NCBI GenBank assembly: GCA_005877535.1
Contig: VBOM01000179.1
Coordinates: 1 to 12,978, forward strand
Reading direction: 5' to 3'
DNA: 12,978 nt
Source of the DNA: Nitrospirota bacterium
GTDB lineage: Bacteria; Nitrospirota; Nitrospiria; Nitrospirales; Nitrospiraceae
The notes beneath the pieces are model-generated. The model ran no database searches. It was not told where the DNA came from and was given only the letters and a program-made list of their open reading frames with translations. Within the stretch, counting starts at the first letter, position 1. The number at the start of each line of letters is the position of its first letter. Positions 6,836-12,978 of this stretch are shown in pieces. A program made the translations under genes and the position numbers.

Positions 6836-7231
6836 CGTGCGCCATTGGTGTCGGACCCTGCTTGCCGGTCGCCGCAATTGGATCTCGGCTTTTCTAGGAG
6901 CCTGTCCAACATTGCCGTTCGTGACGAGGCCAAGGAGGTGCGGCCAGATGCGAGGCCGCAGGCCTGGAAAAACCGGAGGTGTATTCGCTGGAATACGTAG
7001 AGGATTTTTTCTGGCCGAGAACGACGCAGATGGTCGCGAATCGTTCGCCGTAGTAGAAAGGTCAATGTCAGACAGGCTCCTTGGGCCAGCCGCCCTTCTG
7101 AGGCGATCTGCTCTGAATATGCGAGGGCTGCAATCAGCCGGTACGGAATGCCGCCTAGACACAAGCTTGCGATCTGCCGTCTGCTGAAATGTGACCCGTT
7201 TCTTCGGGGAGGAATGGATCCTGTGAAGTAG
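6825..7231 (+). pseudogene. yidD: Membrane protein insertion efficiency factor YidD, split by a palindromic insertion and frameshifted
   Basis: YidD is a small inner-face membrane protein thought to help YidC-dependent insertion. Its 5' part starts at ATG 6825, overlapping the end of rnpA, and reads MRTSVRHWCRTLLAGRR then NWISAF. A 186-base palindromic element (6896-7081) follows. Removing it exactly joins TTTCT to TGGGCCAGCC and restores F-L-G-P-A, the family's conserved SPLLGP-like motif. The 3' part, ICSEYARAAISRYG then CRLLKCDPFLRGGMDPVK and TAG 7231, is clearly YidD, but it is in a frame that requires loss of one base between 7089 and 7109. The conserved C-R-F before the CSEYA motif has also changed. 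The combination suggests a decayed gene. The element itself (62 codons) keeps the frame open, so only the 1-base loss finally destroys the frame. As read, the frame from 6825 ends at 7187 with an unrelated tail. Confidence 0.85.
6896..7081. mobile_element. 186-base imperfect palindrome (MITE-like or repetitive palindromic element) inserted in yidD
   Basis: The outer ends are inverted repeats: AGGAGCCTGTC, two mismatches, then a matching run including ACATTG (6896-6914 against 7063-7081). The exact centre, between 6988 and 6989, is a perfect hairpin GTATTC-GCTG-GAATAC (6981-6996). Every position x pairs with 13977-x without any gap. Further matches are GGCC (6961-6964) with GGCC (7013-7016), AAAAA (6968-6972) with TTTTT (7005-7009), and CCA/TGCG (6944-6952) with CGCA/TGG (7025-7033). 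Pairing stops exactly outside 6896 and 7081. No target-site duplication is obvious. It encodes no transposase, so it would need a helper in trans. One reading frame through it has no stop. It is probably repeated elsewhere in the genome. Confidence 0.85.
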
Positions 7232-7270
7232 TAGGGTCACAATTGTTCACATCGGGGTAGCGGTTTATTT

Positions 7271-7345
7271 ATGGACAAACGCGTTGTCATTTTTCTTGTT
7301 CTGTCGTTAGCGATCATCGTGGGGTTTCATCGGAACAAACGGTGA
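7271..7345 (+). pseudogene. yidC: Signal-anchor fragment of YidC, out of frame with the body
   Basis: ATG 7271 starts MDKRVVIFLVLSLAIIVGF, the typical basic-plus-hydrophobic first transmembrane segment of Gram-negative YidC. After GF the frame reads HRNKR and stops at TGA 7345. The body of yidC resumes in another frame at about 7327 (SSEQTVTIETDLV). Family members normally have a longer linker between these two parts, so the simplest explanation is a deletion, not a multiple of three, that removed the linker. The spacing from the yidD stop (39 bases) is normal for this operon. Confidence 0.75.
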
Positions 7346-8775
7346 CGATTGAAACGGATCTGGTTCGGGTCGGTCTGTCGAATCGTGGCGGAGTGATTCA
7401 GAGTTGGGAGCTGAAGCGATACCACACGGCACCCCCCGAAAAGAAGCCGGTGCAACTCGTCTATCAGGGGGGAAAGTTCAAAGGTCCACTATCGATTACG
7501 GTAGCGAATCCCGAGATCGACAAGACGATTCGAGAAGGCCTCTATGGAATTGAGAAAGATTTCACGATTCTCGATGCTGCTCATCCTGTCGGGCATGTCA
7601 CGATGCAGTTCCACGATTCAGCCACCCATCTCGGCGTAGAGAAACGGCTGACCTTTCATCACGATAGTTACGTGGTGGATGTGTCGGTCGACTTGGAGGG
7701 GGTGACCGAACCCTATGATGTCGGGTTGGGGACTAACTTCGGTATCGTGGAATGGGGTAGTGGGTTCATCGGTGTGATCGGATCTGCCTGGCGGGTTGAC
7801 GACAAAATAGAAAAAGAGACGCCAGAAAAAGAGCTTGAGCGGAAGGGGACAGTTCAGTGGGTCGTATTGCACGATAAGTACTTTATATCGGTATTGATGC
7901 CGAAACAGGCTACGGGCGTGCTGGCCAAGAACGAAGGCGAGAAGATCGTGTCGGCTGGGGTGCGAATGGCCGCGTCAGGCGGCGCGTCATCGGTTGGTCT
8001 TCAACTCTACGCAGGCCCGAAGGAGCACGACTCGCTCCGCTCGTTGAACGTGGGCCTGGAAGAGATGATCGATTTCGGATTCTTCATCTTCGGCAGCTGG
8101 GCTGTTGTGAAGGCGGTCGCCAAGCCGATTTTTTATGTGCTGCGATTCATCCATGGGTATACCTATAACTATGGGGTCACCATCGTCCTGTTAACGGTGG
8201 CGATCAAGCTGTTATTTGCGCCGTTGCAATACAAGAGCTACAAGTCGATGAAAATGATGCGGGTGATCCAACCCAAGATTGCTGCAGTCCAGGAGAAATA
8301 CAAGGGTGACCGCGACCGTCTGAACAAAGAGTTAATGAAGCTGTATAAAGATCAGAAAGTGAATCCGCTGGGCGGCTTTCTCCCGATGATCCTGCAGATG
8401 CCGGTCTTCGTGGCCCTGTTCAATGTCCTCTACACGACGATCGATTTGCGCCAAGCCCCTTTCATGCTCTGGATTACCGATTTGTCGGTGCAGGATCCCT
8501 ACTATGTATTGCCGATTATCATGGGGGTGACGATGTTTATCCAACAGAAGATCACGCCCACCACGATGGATCCGACCCAGGCGAAGATCATGTTGGTGCT
8601 CCCGGTAGGCATGACATTCCTGTTCGTTAATTTTCCTGCGGGCCTTGTGTTGTATTGGCTCACGAACAATACCCTGACCATCTCCCAACAATTGCTCACG
8701 GATCGTTTTGTGTTTCGCAACCACAAGGCATTCATCTCGGCAGGGGCCGAGCAGAGCGGCAGCCCGAACGCATAG
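7342..8775 (+). CDS. yidC: Membrane protein insertase YidC (body, lacking the in-frame first transmembrane segment)
   Basis: YidC inserts and folds inner-membrane proteins, alone or with SecYEG. The open frame from GTG 7342 gives 477 residues. Residues 1-240 are the periplasmic P1 beta domain. Five hydrophobic segments follow at about 246-268, 276-296, 345-366, 386-402 and 416-440. The cytoplasmic loop has KMMRVIQPKI and YKDQKVNPLGGFLPMILQMP. The conserved positive residue of the hydrophilic groove is probably Lys289 (AIKLLFAPLQ). LRQAPFMLWITDLSVQDPYY and FPAGLVLYW complete the signature. The C-terminus is not strongly basic. The signal anchor lies in another frame (7271-7345), so GTG 7342 is unlikely to be the natural start. 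Without an anchor, the P1 domain would need another way across the membrane. YidC is generally essential, which favours a sequence error or an unrecognised start here. Confidence 0.9.
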   Translation: MTIETDLVRVGLSNRGGVIQSWELKRYHTAPPEKKPVQLVYQGGKFKGPLSITVANPEIDKTIREGLYGIEKDFTILDAAHPVGHVTMQFHDSATHLGVEKRLTFHHDSYVVDVSVDLEGVTEPYDVGLGTNFGIVEWGSGFIGVIGSAWRVDDKIEKETPEKELERKGTVQWVVLHDKYFISVLMPKQATGVLAKNEGEKIVSAGVRMAASGGASSVGLQLYAGPKEHDSLRSLNVGLEEMIDFGFFIFGSWAVVKAVAKPIFYVLRFIHGYTYNYGVTIVLLTVAIKLLFAPLQYKSYKSMKMMRVIQPKIAAVQEKYKGDRDRLNKELMKLYKDQKVNPLGGFLPMILQMPVFVALFNVLYTTIDLRQAPFMLWITDLSVQDPYYVLPIIMGVTMFIQQKITPTTMDPTQAKIMLVLPVGMTFLFVNFPAGLVLYWLTNNTLTISQQLLTDRFVFRNHKAFISAGAEQSGSPNA

Positions 8776-8778
8776 GCG

Positions 8779-8831
8779 TCCAATCCGTCCACGTCGCGCC
8801 TTTCTCGCATGTCGCGCGCGTCACGCGCCAC
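8779..8831. repeat. Dispersed 53-base repeat, copy 2
   Basis: This segment differs from 5996-6048 at only three positions (8792, 8814 and 8820) and has no gaps. It begins 4 bases after the yidC stop codon. Its right end forms half of a GC-rich stem-loop with the bases that follow. The occurrence of two near-identical copies in one 13-kb window suggests a genome-wide family. Confidence 0.8.
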
Positions 8832-8843
8832 GGTGCGTGGCGC
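8825..8843 (+). terminator. GC-rich stem-loop between yidC and mnmE (possible weak terminator)
   Basis: GCGCCAC (8825-8831) and GTGGCGC (8837-8843) form a perfect 7-pair stem around a GGTGC loop. A short T-run (8852-8855) comes 8 bases later, too far for a classic intrinsic terminator. It could weakly attenuate transcription, stabilise the yidC mRNA end, or simply be part of the repeat copy that overlaps it. Confidence 0.35.
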
Positions 8844-8885
8844 TGGCGGACGTTTTATCAGCATCCTGCCAGTGAAAGAGTCGTC

Positions 8886-9314
8886 ATGCATGGAGGACTC
8901 GAAGACACGATCTGTGCCATTGCCACCCCCATAGGGGAGGGCGGCATTGGAATCGTTCGTCTGAGTGGCCCTCACGCGCTTGTCGTCGCTTCCCGAGTTG
9001 TTCGGTTGCGGTCTGGTGATCCCCTCTCATCGGTTCCCTCTCATACGCTGCATCTAGCAGACCTTGTGACTCCCACATCCGATAAGCGGAAAGAGGAAAG
9101 AGCCCTTCATCACCGCCTGCCCGTATCAGGCCTGCTCGATGAGGCGCTCGTGGTCTATATGAAGGCTCCGCGGTCGTATACGGCAGAGGACGTGGTGGAG
9201 ATCCAGTCTCATGGCGGGGCCTTGGTGCTTGGGATGGTTTGCAAGGTCTGTATTGAGTCCGGTGCAAGGATGGCGGAGCCGGGAGAGTTTACGAAGCGGG
9301 CCTTCTTGGGATAG
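8886..9314 (+). pseudogene. mnmE: MnmE, N-terminal part, frameshifted by a 77-base duplication
   Basis: MnmE works with MnmG to place carboxymethylaminomethyl groups on wobble U34 of tRNAs. The N-terminal formyl-tetrahydrofolate-binding domain is encoded here. ATG 8886 gives MHGGLEDTICAIATPIGEGG, then IGIVRLSGP and VVEIQSHGGALVLG, which match the family start well. The longer open frame upstream runs through the dispersed repeat and is not expected to be coding. After [11 protein letters not shown] the frame meets a tandem duplication, reads LG and stops at TAG 9314 (142 residues). Deleting one 77-base copy joins this part in frame to the C-terminal part, giving a normal 475-residue MnmE. The Shine-Dalgarno is weak (AAAGAG). 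Confidence 0.88.
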
Positions 9315-9381
9315 TTTGCAAGGTCTGTATTGAGTCCGGTGCAAGGATGGCGGAGCCGGGAGAGTTTACGAAGCGGGCCTT
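9228..9381. repeat. Exact head-to-tail 77-base tandem duplication inside mnmE
   Basis: Positions 9228-9304 and 9305-9381 are two adjacent copies with no spacer. They differ only at 9236 (G) and 9313 (A). The flanking bases do not match on either side. Because 77 is not a multiple of three, the second copy shifts the frame. The G-to-A change in copy 2 lies in the TAG stop (9312-9314) that ends the first mnmE fragment. The duplicated stretch encodes the conserved region up to [11 protein letters not shown]. Confidence 0.95.
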
Positions 9382-10390
9382 TCTCAACGGGCGGTTAGAT
9401 CTTTCTCAGGCGGAAGCGGTACTCGATACAATCAGGGCCACATCATCCGTGGGATTGAATATCGCTCAACGCCAGCTACGGGGGGATCTCGCTCGTGAGG
9501 TGGAACAGGCTCGGACCTCTCTCCTGACGGTGCTGAGCCATGTGGAGGCTGGGATCGATTTCGTGGACGAAGATATTTCCTTTCTGAAACGCGATGAACT
9601 GGTGCGTATCGTGAAAGCGGCCTGTGCGGTGGTTCAGAAACTGGAAGCAACGGCGCGGGAGGGGCGGATCCTGCGGGAAGGGGCGCGCGTCGTCATCCTT
9701 GGCTGCCCGAATGTCGGCAAGTCCAGCTTGTTGAACTGTCTCCTGAGAGAAGAGCGGGCGATTGTGACTGCCATTCCTGGAACGACGAGGGATGTGATTG
9801 AGGAATCCATCAATCTTGACGGGGTGATGATTCATTTGCTTGATACGGCAGGAGTGAGGGAAACGGACGATATCATCGAACAGGAAGGGATCAAACGGAC
9901 GCGTGCCGCACAAGACGAGGCCGACCTCTTATTAGTGGTGGTGGATGGGAGTGTGCCCCTCACGGGCGATGATCGAAAGCTCTTGACTGCGGCCAGGGAT
10001 CGCAAGCATCTGGTGCTGCTGAACAAAGCGGATCTTGCCGTTACTGTGGAAAGAGATGCCGCGCTTGCGGGCCATCTGGTGTATGTTGTTTCAGCTAAAA
10101 CAGGGTTGGGGGTGGAGATGGTGAAGTCGGCTCTTCGCGCTCAGCTGGTGTCCGAGGGCTTTGAAGCAGCGGAGAGTTTCACGGTGACGAACGTGCGACA
10201 TCGGGACTCGTTGCGCCTGGCTGGTGAATCCTTGGGCCAGGCTCTTGAGTCCGTGCGCTGTGGGATGGCTGGGGAACTTGTCTCGATCGATGTGCGCGCC
10301 GCAGCCGACGCGCTCGGAGAAATCACCGGCGCCATCACGACGGACGAGATCCTTGGTCGGATCTTTTCAGAATTCTGTATCGGCAAGTAG
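9347..10390 (+). CDS. mnmE: MnmE, C-terminal part: helical domain and GTPase domain
   Basis: From ATG 9347, which lies inside the second copy of the duplication, 347 residues are open: [19 protein letters not shown] and onward. The part encodes the helical domain and the inserted G domain: [12 protein letters not shown] (119-130, P-loop), AIPGTTRD (142-149, G2), DTAGV (166-170, G3) and NKAD (226-229, G4). It ends with the invariant C-terminal FCIGK, whose Cys is needed for the modification. If translated alone it would lack the folate-binding and dimerisation domain, so tRNA modification would fail even if GTP hydrolysis remained. The mnmG start follows 13 bases after the stop, as expected for the mnmE-mnmG pair. 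I regard it as one half of a broken gene, not an independent protein. Confidence 0.9.
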   Translation: MAEPGEFTKRAFLNGRLDLSQAEAVLDTIRATSSVGLNIAQRQLRGDLAREVEQARTSLLTVLSHVEAGIDFVDEDISFLKRDELVRIVKAACAVVQKLEATAREGRILREGARVVILGCPNVGKSSLLNCLLREERAIVTAIPGTTRDVIEESINLDGVMIHLLDTAGVRETDDIIEQEGIKRTRAAQDEADLLLVVVDGSVPLTGDDRKLLTAARDRKHLVLLNKADLAVTVERDAALAGHLVYVVSAKTGLGVEMVKSALRAQLVSEGFEAAESFTVTNVRHRDSLRLAGESLGQALESVRCGMAGELVSIDVRAAADALGEITGAITTDEILGRIFSEFCIGK

Positions 10391-10403
10391 GAAAAGGTTG
10401 AAC

Positions 10404-12302
10404 ATGGGACAGGCAGTGGACGTCATTGTGGTGGGTGGAGGTCATGCCGGCTGCGAAGCCGCCCTGGCCGCGGCGCGTATGGGTGCGCGTACCTTGCTGC
10501 TCACGATGGATCATGACCGAATCGCGCAGATGTCGTGCAACCCGGCGATCGGGGGAATCGCCAAAGGGCATATGGTAAAGGAGATCGATGCGCTGGGCGG
10601 GGAGATGGCGCGGAACACTGATCAAGCCGGCATCCAGTTCCGCTTCATCAATACGAGTAAAGGCCCGGCGGTGCGAGCCCTCCGCGTCCAATGCGACAAG
10701 AAACTGTACCGAGAGGCCATGCAACGAACGTTGAGCCGTCAGGCAGGGCTGACGATCGGCGAGGGAACGGTCGATCGCTTGCTGACGCATGCCGGTGCGG
10801 TTACAGGCGTGGTGACGGATCGCGGTGATCACATACAGGCGAAGGCCGTTATTCTTACATCAGGTACATTCCTTAAGGGACTTATCCATATCGGCTTGAA
10901 TCATTTTCCTGCGGGACGAGCCGGAGAGGCGTCTGCCGAGCACCTATCTGATTGTATGCGCGACCTGGGGTTTGAAGTGGGCCGGCTCAAAACCGGCACG
11001 CCTCCTCGCTTGGATGGGGCGACCATCGATTTTTCCGTGATGGTGCCCCAGCCGGGGGATGATCCGCCGCCACCGTTTTCGTATCGGACCGACAGGATTG
11101 AGAACCGTCAGCTCCCCTGTCATTTAACCAATACCAATCGTGCGACGCACGAATTGATCCAGCGTAATCTGGACCGGTCACCACTCTACAGTGGCATCAT
11201 TGAGTCGGTGGGGCCGCGGTATTGTCCATCGATCGAAGATAAAGTCGTACGCTTCGCGGATAAAGACCACCACCAGATCTTTATCGAGCCTGAAGGGTTG
11301 GATAGCCGTGAATTTTATCCCAACGGGATCTCCACCAGCCTGCCGGTTGATGTCCAGGCAGCAATTCTGAAGACGATTCCTGGGTTAGAGCAGGCCACCA
11401 TGCTCAAGCCTGGGTATGCGATCGAGTACGACTACTTTCCTCCAAGGCAATTGCATCCGACTCTGGAGACCAAGCTGCTGAATGGGCTGTACCACGCGGG
11501 ACAGATCAACGGGACCTCTGGATATGAGGAAGCAGCGGCTCAGGGCCTCATGGCTGGGATCAATGCAGTCCTTAGACTTCGAGACGAGTTACCATTAGTG
11601 CTCGATCGGTCGCAGGCCTATATTGGTGTGTTAATTGACGATCTCATTACAAAAGACGCACGTGAACCCTATCGCATGTTTACATCACGGGCAGAGTACC
11701 GACTCTTGTTGCGCCACGGAAATGCTGATCTTCGATTAACTGATACTGGACGGCAGGTTGGTTTGATTTGCGACGAAGTCTATGCAAGGTTCCAGTTAAA
11801 ACAGCAAGCCATTGAATCTGAACTCCTACGACTCGAAGAGCTTCGACCAAAACTCACGGAAGCTGTTCGTGAACGCCTAGCGAAGGTTCAGATTGAGGAA
11901 GTCTCTGGACCCTACACAGCAGCTCAACTTTTGCGGCGCCCAGGGACGAGCTATAAGTCTTTGTTAGAGGCACTTGAAGTAATCGCAGTGCAAGATATTG
12001 AAACTGCGGACGAAATAGAGTTGCAAATCAAGTATTCAGGTTACATCAAGCGCCAGCTTCAACAGATAAGCCGATTCAAAAATCTTGAAACGAAGCCCAT
12101 TCCTCTCATTTTCAATTATGATGAGACTCCTGGTTTCTCACGGGAGGTCCGCGAAAAGCTGAAAAAAGTTCGCCCTGCGTCTATTGGCCAGGCATCGAGA
12201 ATTTCAGGAGTCACGCCAGCAGCAATTTCGCTTCTCCTTGTGGCGCTCGAAAGGTACAAAGGCCAATCCAGTCGAGATAGACTTCGCCCGGTCTCATCCT
12301 AG
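10404..12302 (+). CDS. mnmG: tRNA uridine 5-carboxymethylaminomethyl modification enzyme MnmG
   Basis: MnmG is the FAD-dependent partner of MnmE in modifying wobble uridine U34. The 632-residue protein starts at ATG 10404, preceded by AGGAAAAGG and 13 bases after the mnmE stop. It shows the dinucleotide fold [14 protein letters not shown] (7-20), [18 protein letters not shown] (43-60) with Cys45, [14 protein letters not shown] (81-94), [10 protein letters not shown] (193-202), [14 protein letters not shown] (271-284) with the conserved Cys274, [13 protein letters not shown] (335-347), and [18 protein letters not shown] (364-381). The C-terminal part has [17 protein letters not shown] and [10 protein letters not shown], for MnmE and tRNA contacts. 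Length and motifs are complete. Base composition drops from GC-rich to near 40-50% GC after roughly 11550. Confidence 0.96.
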   Translation: MGQAVDVIVVGGGHAGCEAALAAARMGARTLLLTMDHDRIAQMSCNPAIGGIAKGHMVKEIDALGGEMARNTDQAGIQFRFINTSKGPAVRALRVQCDKKLYREAMQRTLSRQAGLTIGEGTVDRLLTHAGAVTGVVTDRGDHIQAKAVILTSGTFLKGLIHIGLNHFPAGRAGEASAEHLSDCMRDLGFEVGRLKTGTPPRLDGATIDFSVMVPQPGDDPPPPFSYRTDRIENRQLPCHLTNTNRATHELIQRNLDRSPLYSGIIESVGPRYCPSIEDKVVRFADKDHHQIFIEPEGLDSREFYPNGISTSLPVDVQAAILKTIPGLEQATMLKPGYAIEYDYFPPRQLHPTLETKLLNGLYHAGQINGTSGYEEAAAQGLMAGINAVLRLRDELPLVLDRSQAYIGVLIDDLITKDAREPYRMFTSRAEYRLLLRHGNADLRLTDTGRQVGLICDEVYARFQLKQQAIESELLRLEELRPKLTEAVRERLAKVQIEEVSGPYTAAQLLRRPGTSYKSLLEALEVIAVQDIETADEIELQIKYSGYIKRQLQQISRFKNLETKPIPLIFNYDETPGFSREVREKLKKVRPASIGQASRISGVTPAAISLLLVALERYKGQSSRDRLRPVSS

Positions 12303-12308
12303 GATGAG
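12293..12308. other. Perfect 16-base palindrome over the mnmG stop codon
   Basis: CTCATCCT and AGGATGAG are exact reverse complements with no spacer, and the TAG stop of mnmG (12300-12302) lies across the centre. With no loop and no following T-tract it is not a standard terminator. It could be a protein site or chance. Confidence 0.4.
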
Positions 12309-12372
12309 CGAACGCAGATATTTTCCCTATCCATTCCGGAATGTCTTGACCTCATATGCTGATTCACGTAAT

Positions 12373-12388
12373 TGTTCCACGTGGAACA
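12373..12388. other. parS centromere site (ParB-binding palindrome)
   Basis: TGTTCCACGTGGAACA is a perfect 16-base palindrome. It fits the widely conserved bacterial parS pattern TGTTNCACGTGNAACA, including the CACGTG core. parS sites cluster near the origin and nucleate ParB spreading for chromosome segregation. It lies between mnmG and rsmG, just where parA and parB usually follow, which supports the call. The proposed GTG start of rsmG lies in the right half of the palindrome. Confidence 0.9.
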
Positions 12389-12978
12389 TGAACAAGAATT
12401 GCGAGAATTCGTGGTCAGCTCAGCAAGGGAACTTGGACTGACTATAGGGGAAAGCCATGCGAAACAGTTCATCCGCTACCTCGCTCATCTCATTGAGTGG
12501 AATAGAGTGATTAATCTCACGGCGATCATCGATCCCAAGGAAGTCATAATCAAGCATTTCGTTGACTCACTCGTTGCGCTTGTCGCGACGAGTTTTCCAC
12601 AAAATAGCATGGTGCTCGATGTCGGGTCTGGAGGAGGTTTTCCTGGTATCCCTCTTAAAATTGTGAGATCCGACTTGCGCCTGGCCCTTATAGAGCCAGT
12701 TCAGAAGAAATGTTCATTTCTCAACTCAGTGATCGGCCTGCTAAAGCTTCATGATGTTTTTACGTTTGATGGCACCATCGAGCATTATGCTCAGAAACCA
12801 ATCATCCAAGCTATTGATATGGTTGTGGTAAGGGCCTTGAAGTTTGAAGAAATAAAGAAACACATTTCTGCATTGTTGACTTCAAAAGGGAAAGTTGTCT
12901 TGTACCGAACATCTTCCATCGACAAACAGGAAATGGGAGAGGAGTTTCATCTTGTGAGCGAAACGGCTCTTATGCTCC
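12381..12978 (+). CDS. rsmG: 16S rRNA (guanine-527-N7) methyltransferase RsmG (3' end beyond the window)
   Basis: RsmG uses S-adenosylmethionine to methylate N7 of G527 in 16S rRNA. About 199 residues are visible. They include FIRYLAHLIEWNRVINLTAI (30-49), with the family's WN-x-x-x-NLT, then KHFVDSL (58-64) and the SAM-binding motif VLDVGSGGGFPGIPL (78-92). IEPVQKKCSFLN (104-115) and VVVRAL (148-153, in place of the usual SRA) follow. The start is uncertain. The frame is open only from TTG 12372. Candidates are that TTG, GTG 12381 (chosen, giving the usual short N-terminal lead) and GTG 12411; none has a good Shine-Dalgarno. The gene is AT-rich (about one third GC in places), unlike its upstream neighbours. 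In many bacteria parA and parB come next, and the adjacent parS fits that order. Confidence 0.93.
   Translation, partial: MEHEQELREFVVSSARELGLTIGESHAKQFIRYLAHLIEWNRVINLTAIIDPKEVIIKHFVDSLVALVATSFPQNSMVLDVGSGGGFPGIPLKIVRSDLRLALIEPVQKKCSFLNSVIGLLKLHDVFTFDGTIEHYAQKPIIQAIDMVVVRALKFEEIKKHISALLTSKGKVVLYRTSSIDKQEMGEEFHLVSETALML

Noticed and set aside
8655..8885. N-terminal extension of mnmE upstream of 8886
   Set aside because: It overlaps the end of yidC and reads through the intergenic repeat; MnmE family similarity starts right after ATG 8886.
12184..12441. Open frame of 85 codons across the mnmG end and parS
   Set aside because: It overlaps both mnmG and the clear rsmG frame and has no family features.
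12593..12601. DnaA-box-like TTTTCCACA
   Set aside because: A single match inside the rsmG coding sequence with no neighbouring boxes or AT-rich unwinding region; not evidence for an origin here.
1..12978. CRISPR array, tRNA or riboswitch
   Set aside because: No regularly spaced repeats, cloverleaf or recognisable riboswitch core was seen on either strand.

Overview
The window looks like chromosomal DNA from a Nitrospira-like (Nitrospirota) bacterium. This rests on the look of the proteins and the gene set, not on a database search, so the genus is an inference. Hand-counted GC is mostly 55-60% or higher, falling to about 30-45% at the right end. The right half has the classic near-origin order rpmH-rnpA-yidD-yidC-mnmE-mnmG-rsmG, with a perfect parS-type palindrome at the rsmG start. 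The replication origin and parAB are therefore probably close, to the right.

Left third, minus strand (1-3697): a tight sugar-phosphate operon read pgi > pgl > glk > rpiA. It interconverts glucose-6-P and fructose-6-P, hydrolyses 6-phosphogluconolactone, phosphorylates glucose, and isomerises ribose-5-P (rpiA runs off the left edge). glk carries an in-frame TAG where the family normally has Trp. Positions 3698-5436 hold a small unrecognised minus-strand ORF and a lipoprotein L,D-transpeptidase.

Middle (5437-6165): a 729-base gap without a convincing gene. It contains small palindromes, one copy of a 53-base dispersed repeat, and a textbook sigma70 promoter (TTGACA, 17 bases, TATAAT) that must drive the plus-strand cluster.

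Right half, plus strand (6166-12978): rpmH, rnpA, yidD, yidC, mnmE, mnmG and rsmG, covering ribosome and RNase P biogenesis, membrane-protein insertion, tRNA wobble modification and 16S rRNA methylation. Three of these genes are damaged as given. yidD is split by a 186-base imperfect palindrome (a MITE-like or repetitive palindromic element) and also has a 1-base deletion. yidC has its signal-anchor segment in a different frame from the body. mnmE is frameshifted by an exact head-to-tail 77-base duplication. Together with the glk stop, this is an unusual density of lesions in core genes. It could be real decay, strain heterogeneity, or consensus errors in a metagenomic assembly. The palindromic element is the signal least likely to be an artefact, because its two arms pair across a single centre without any gap.
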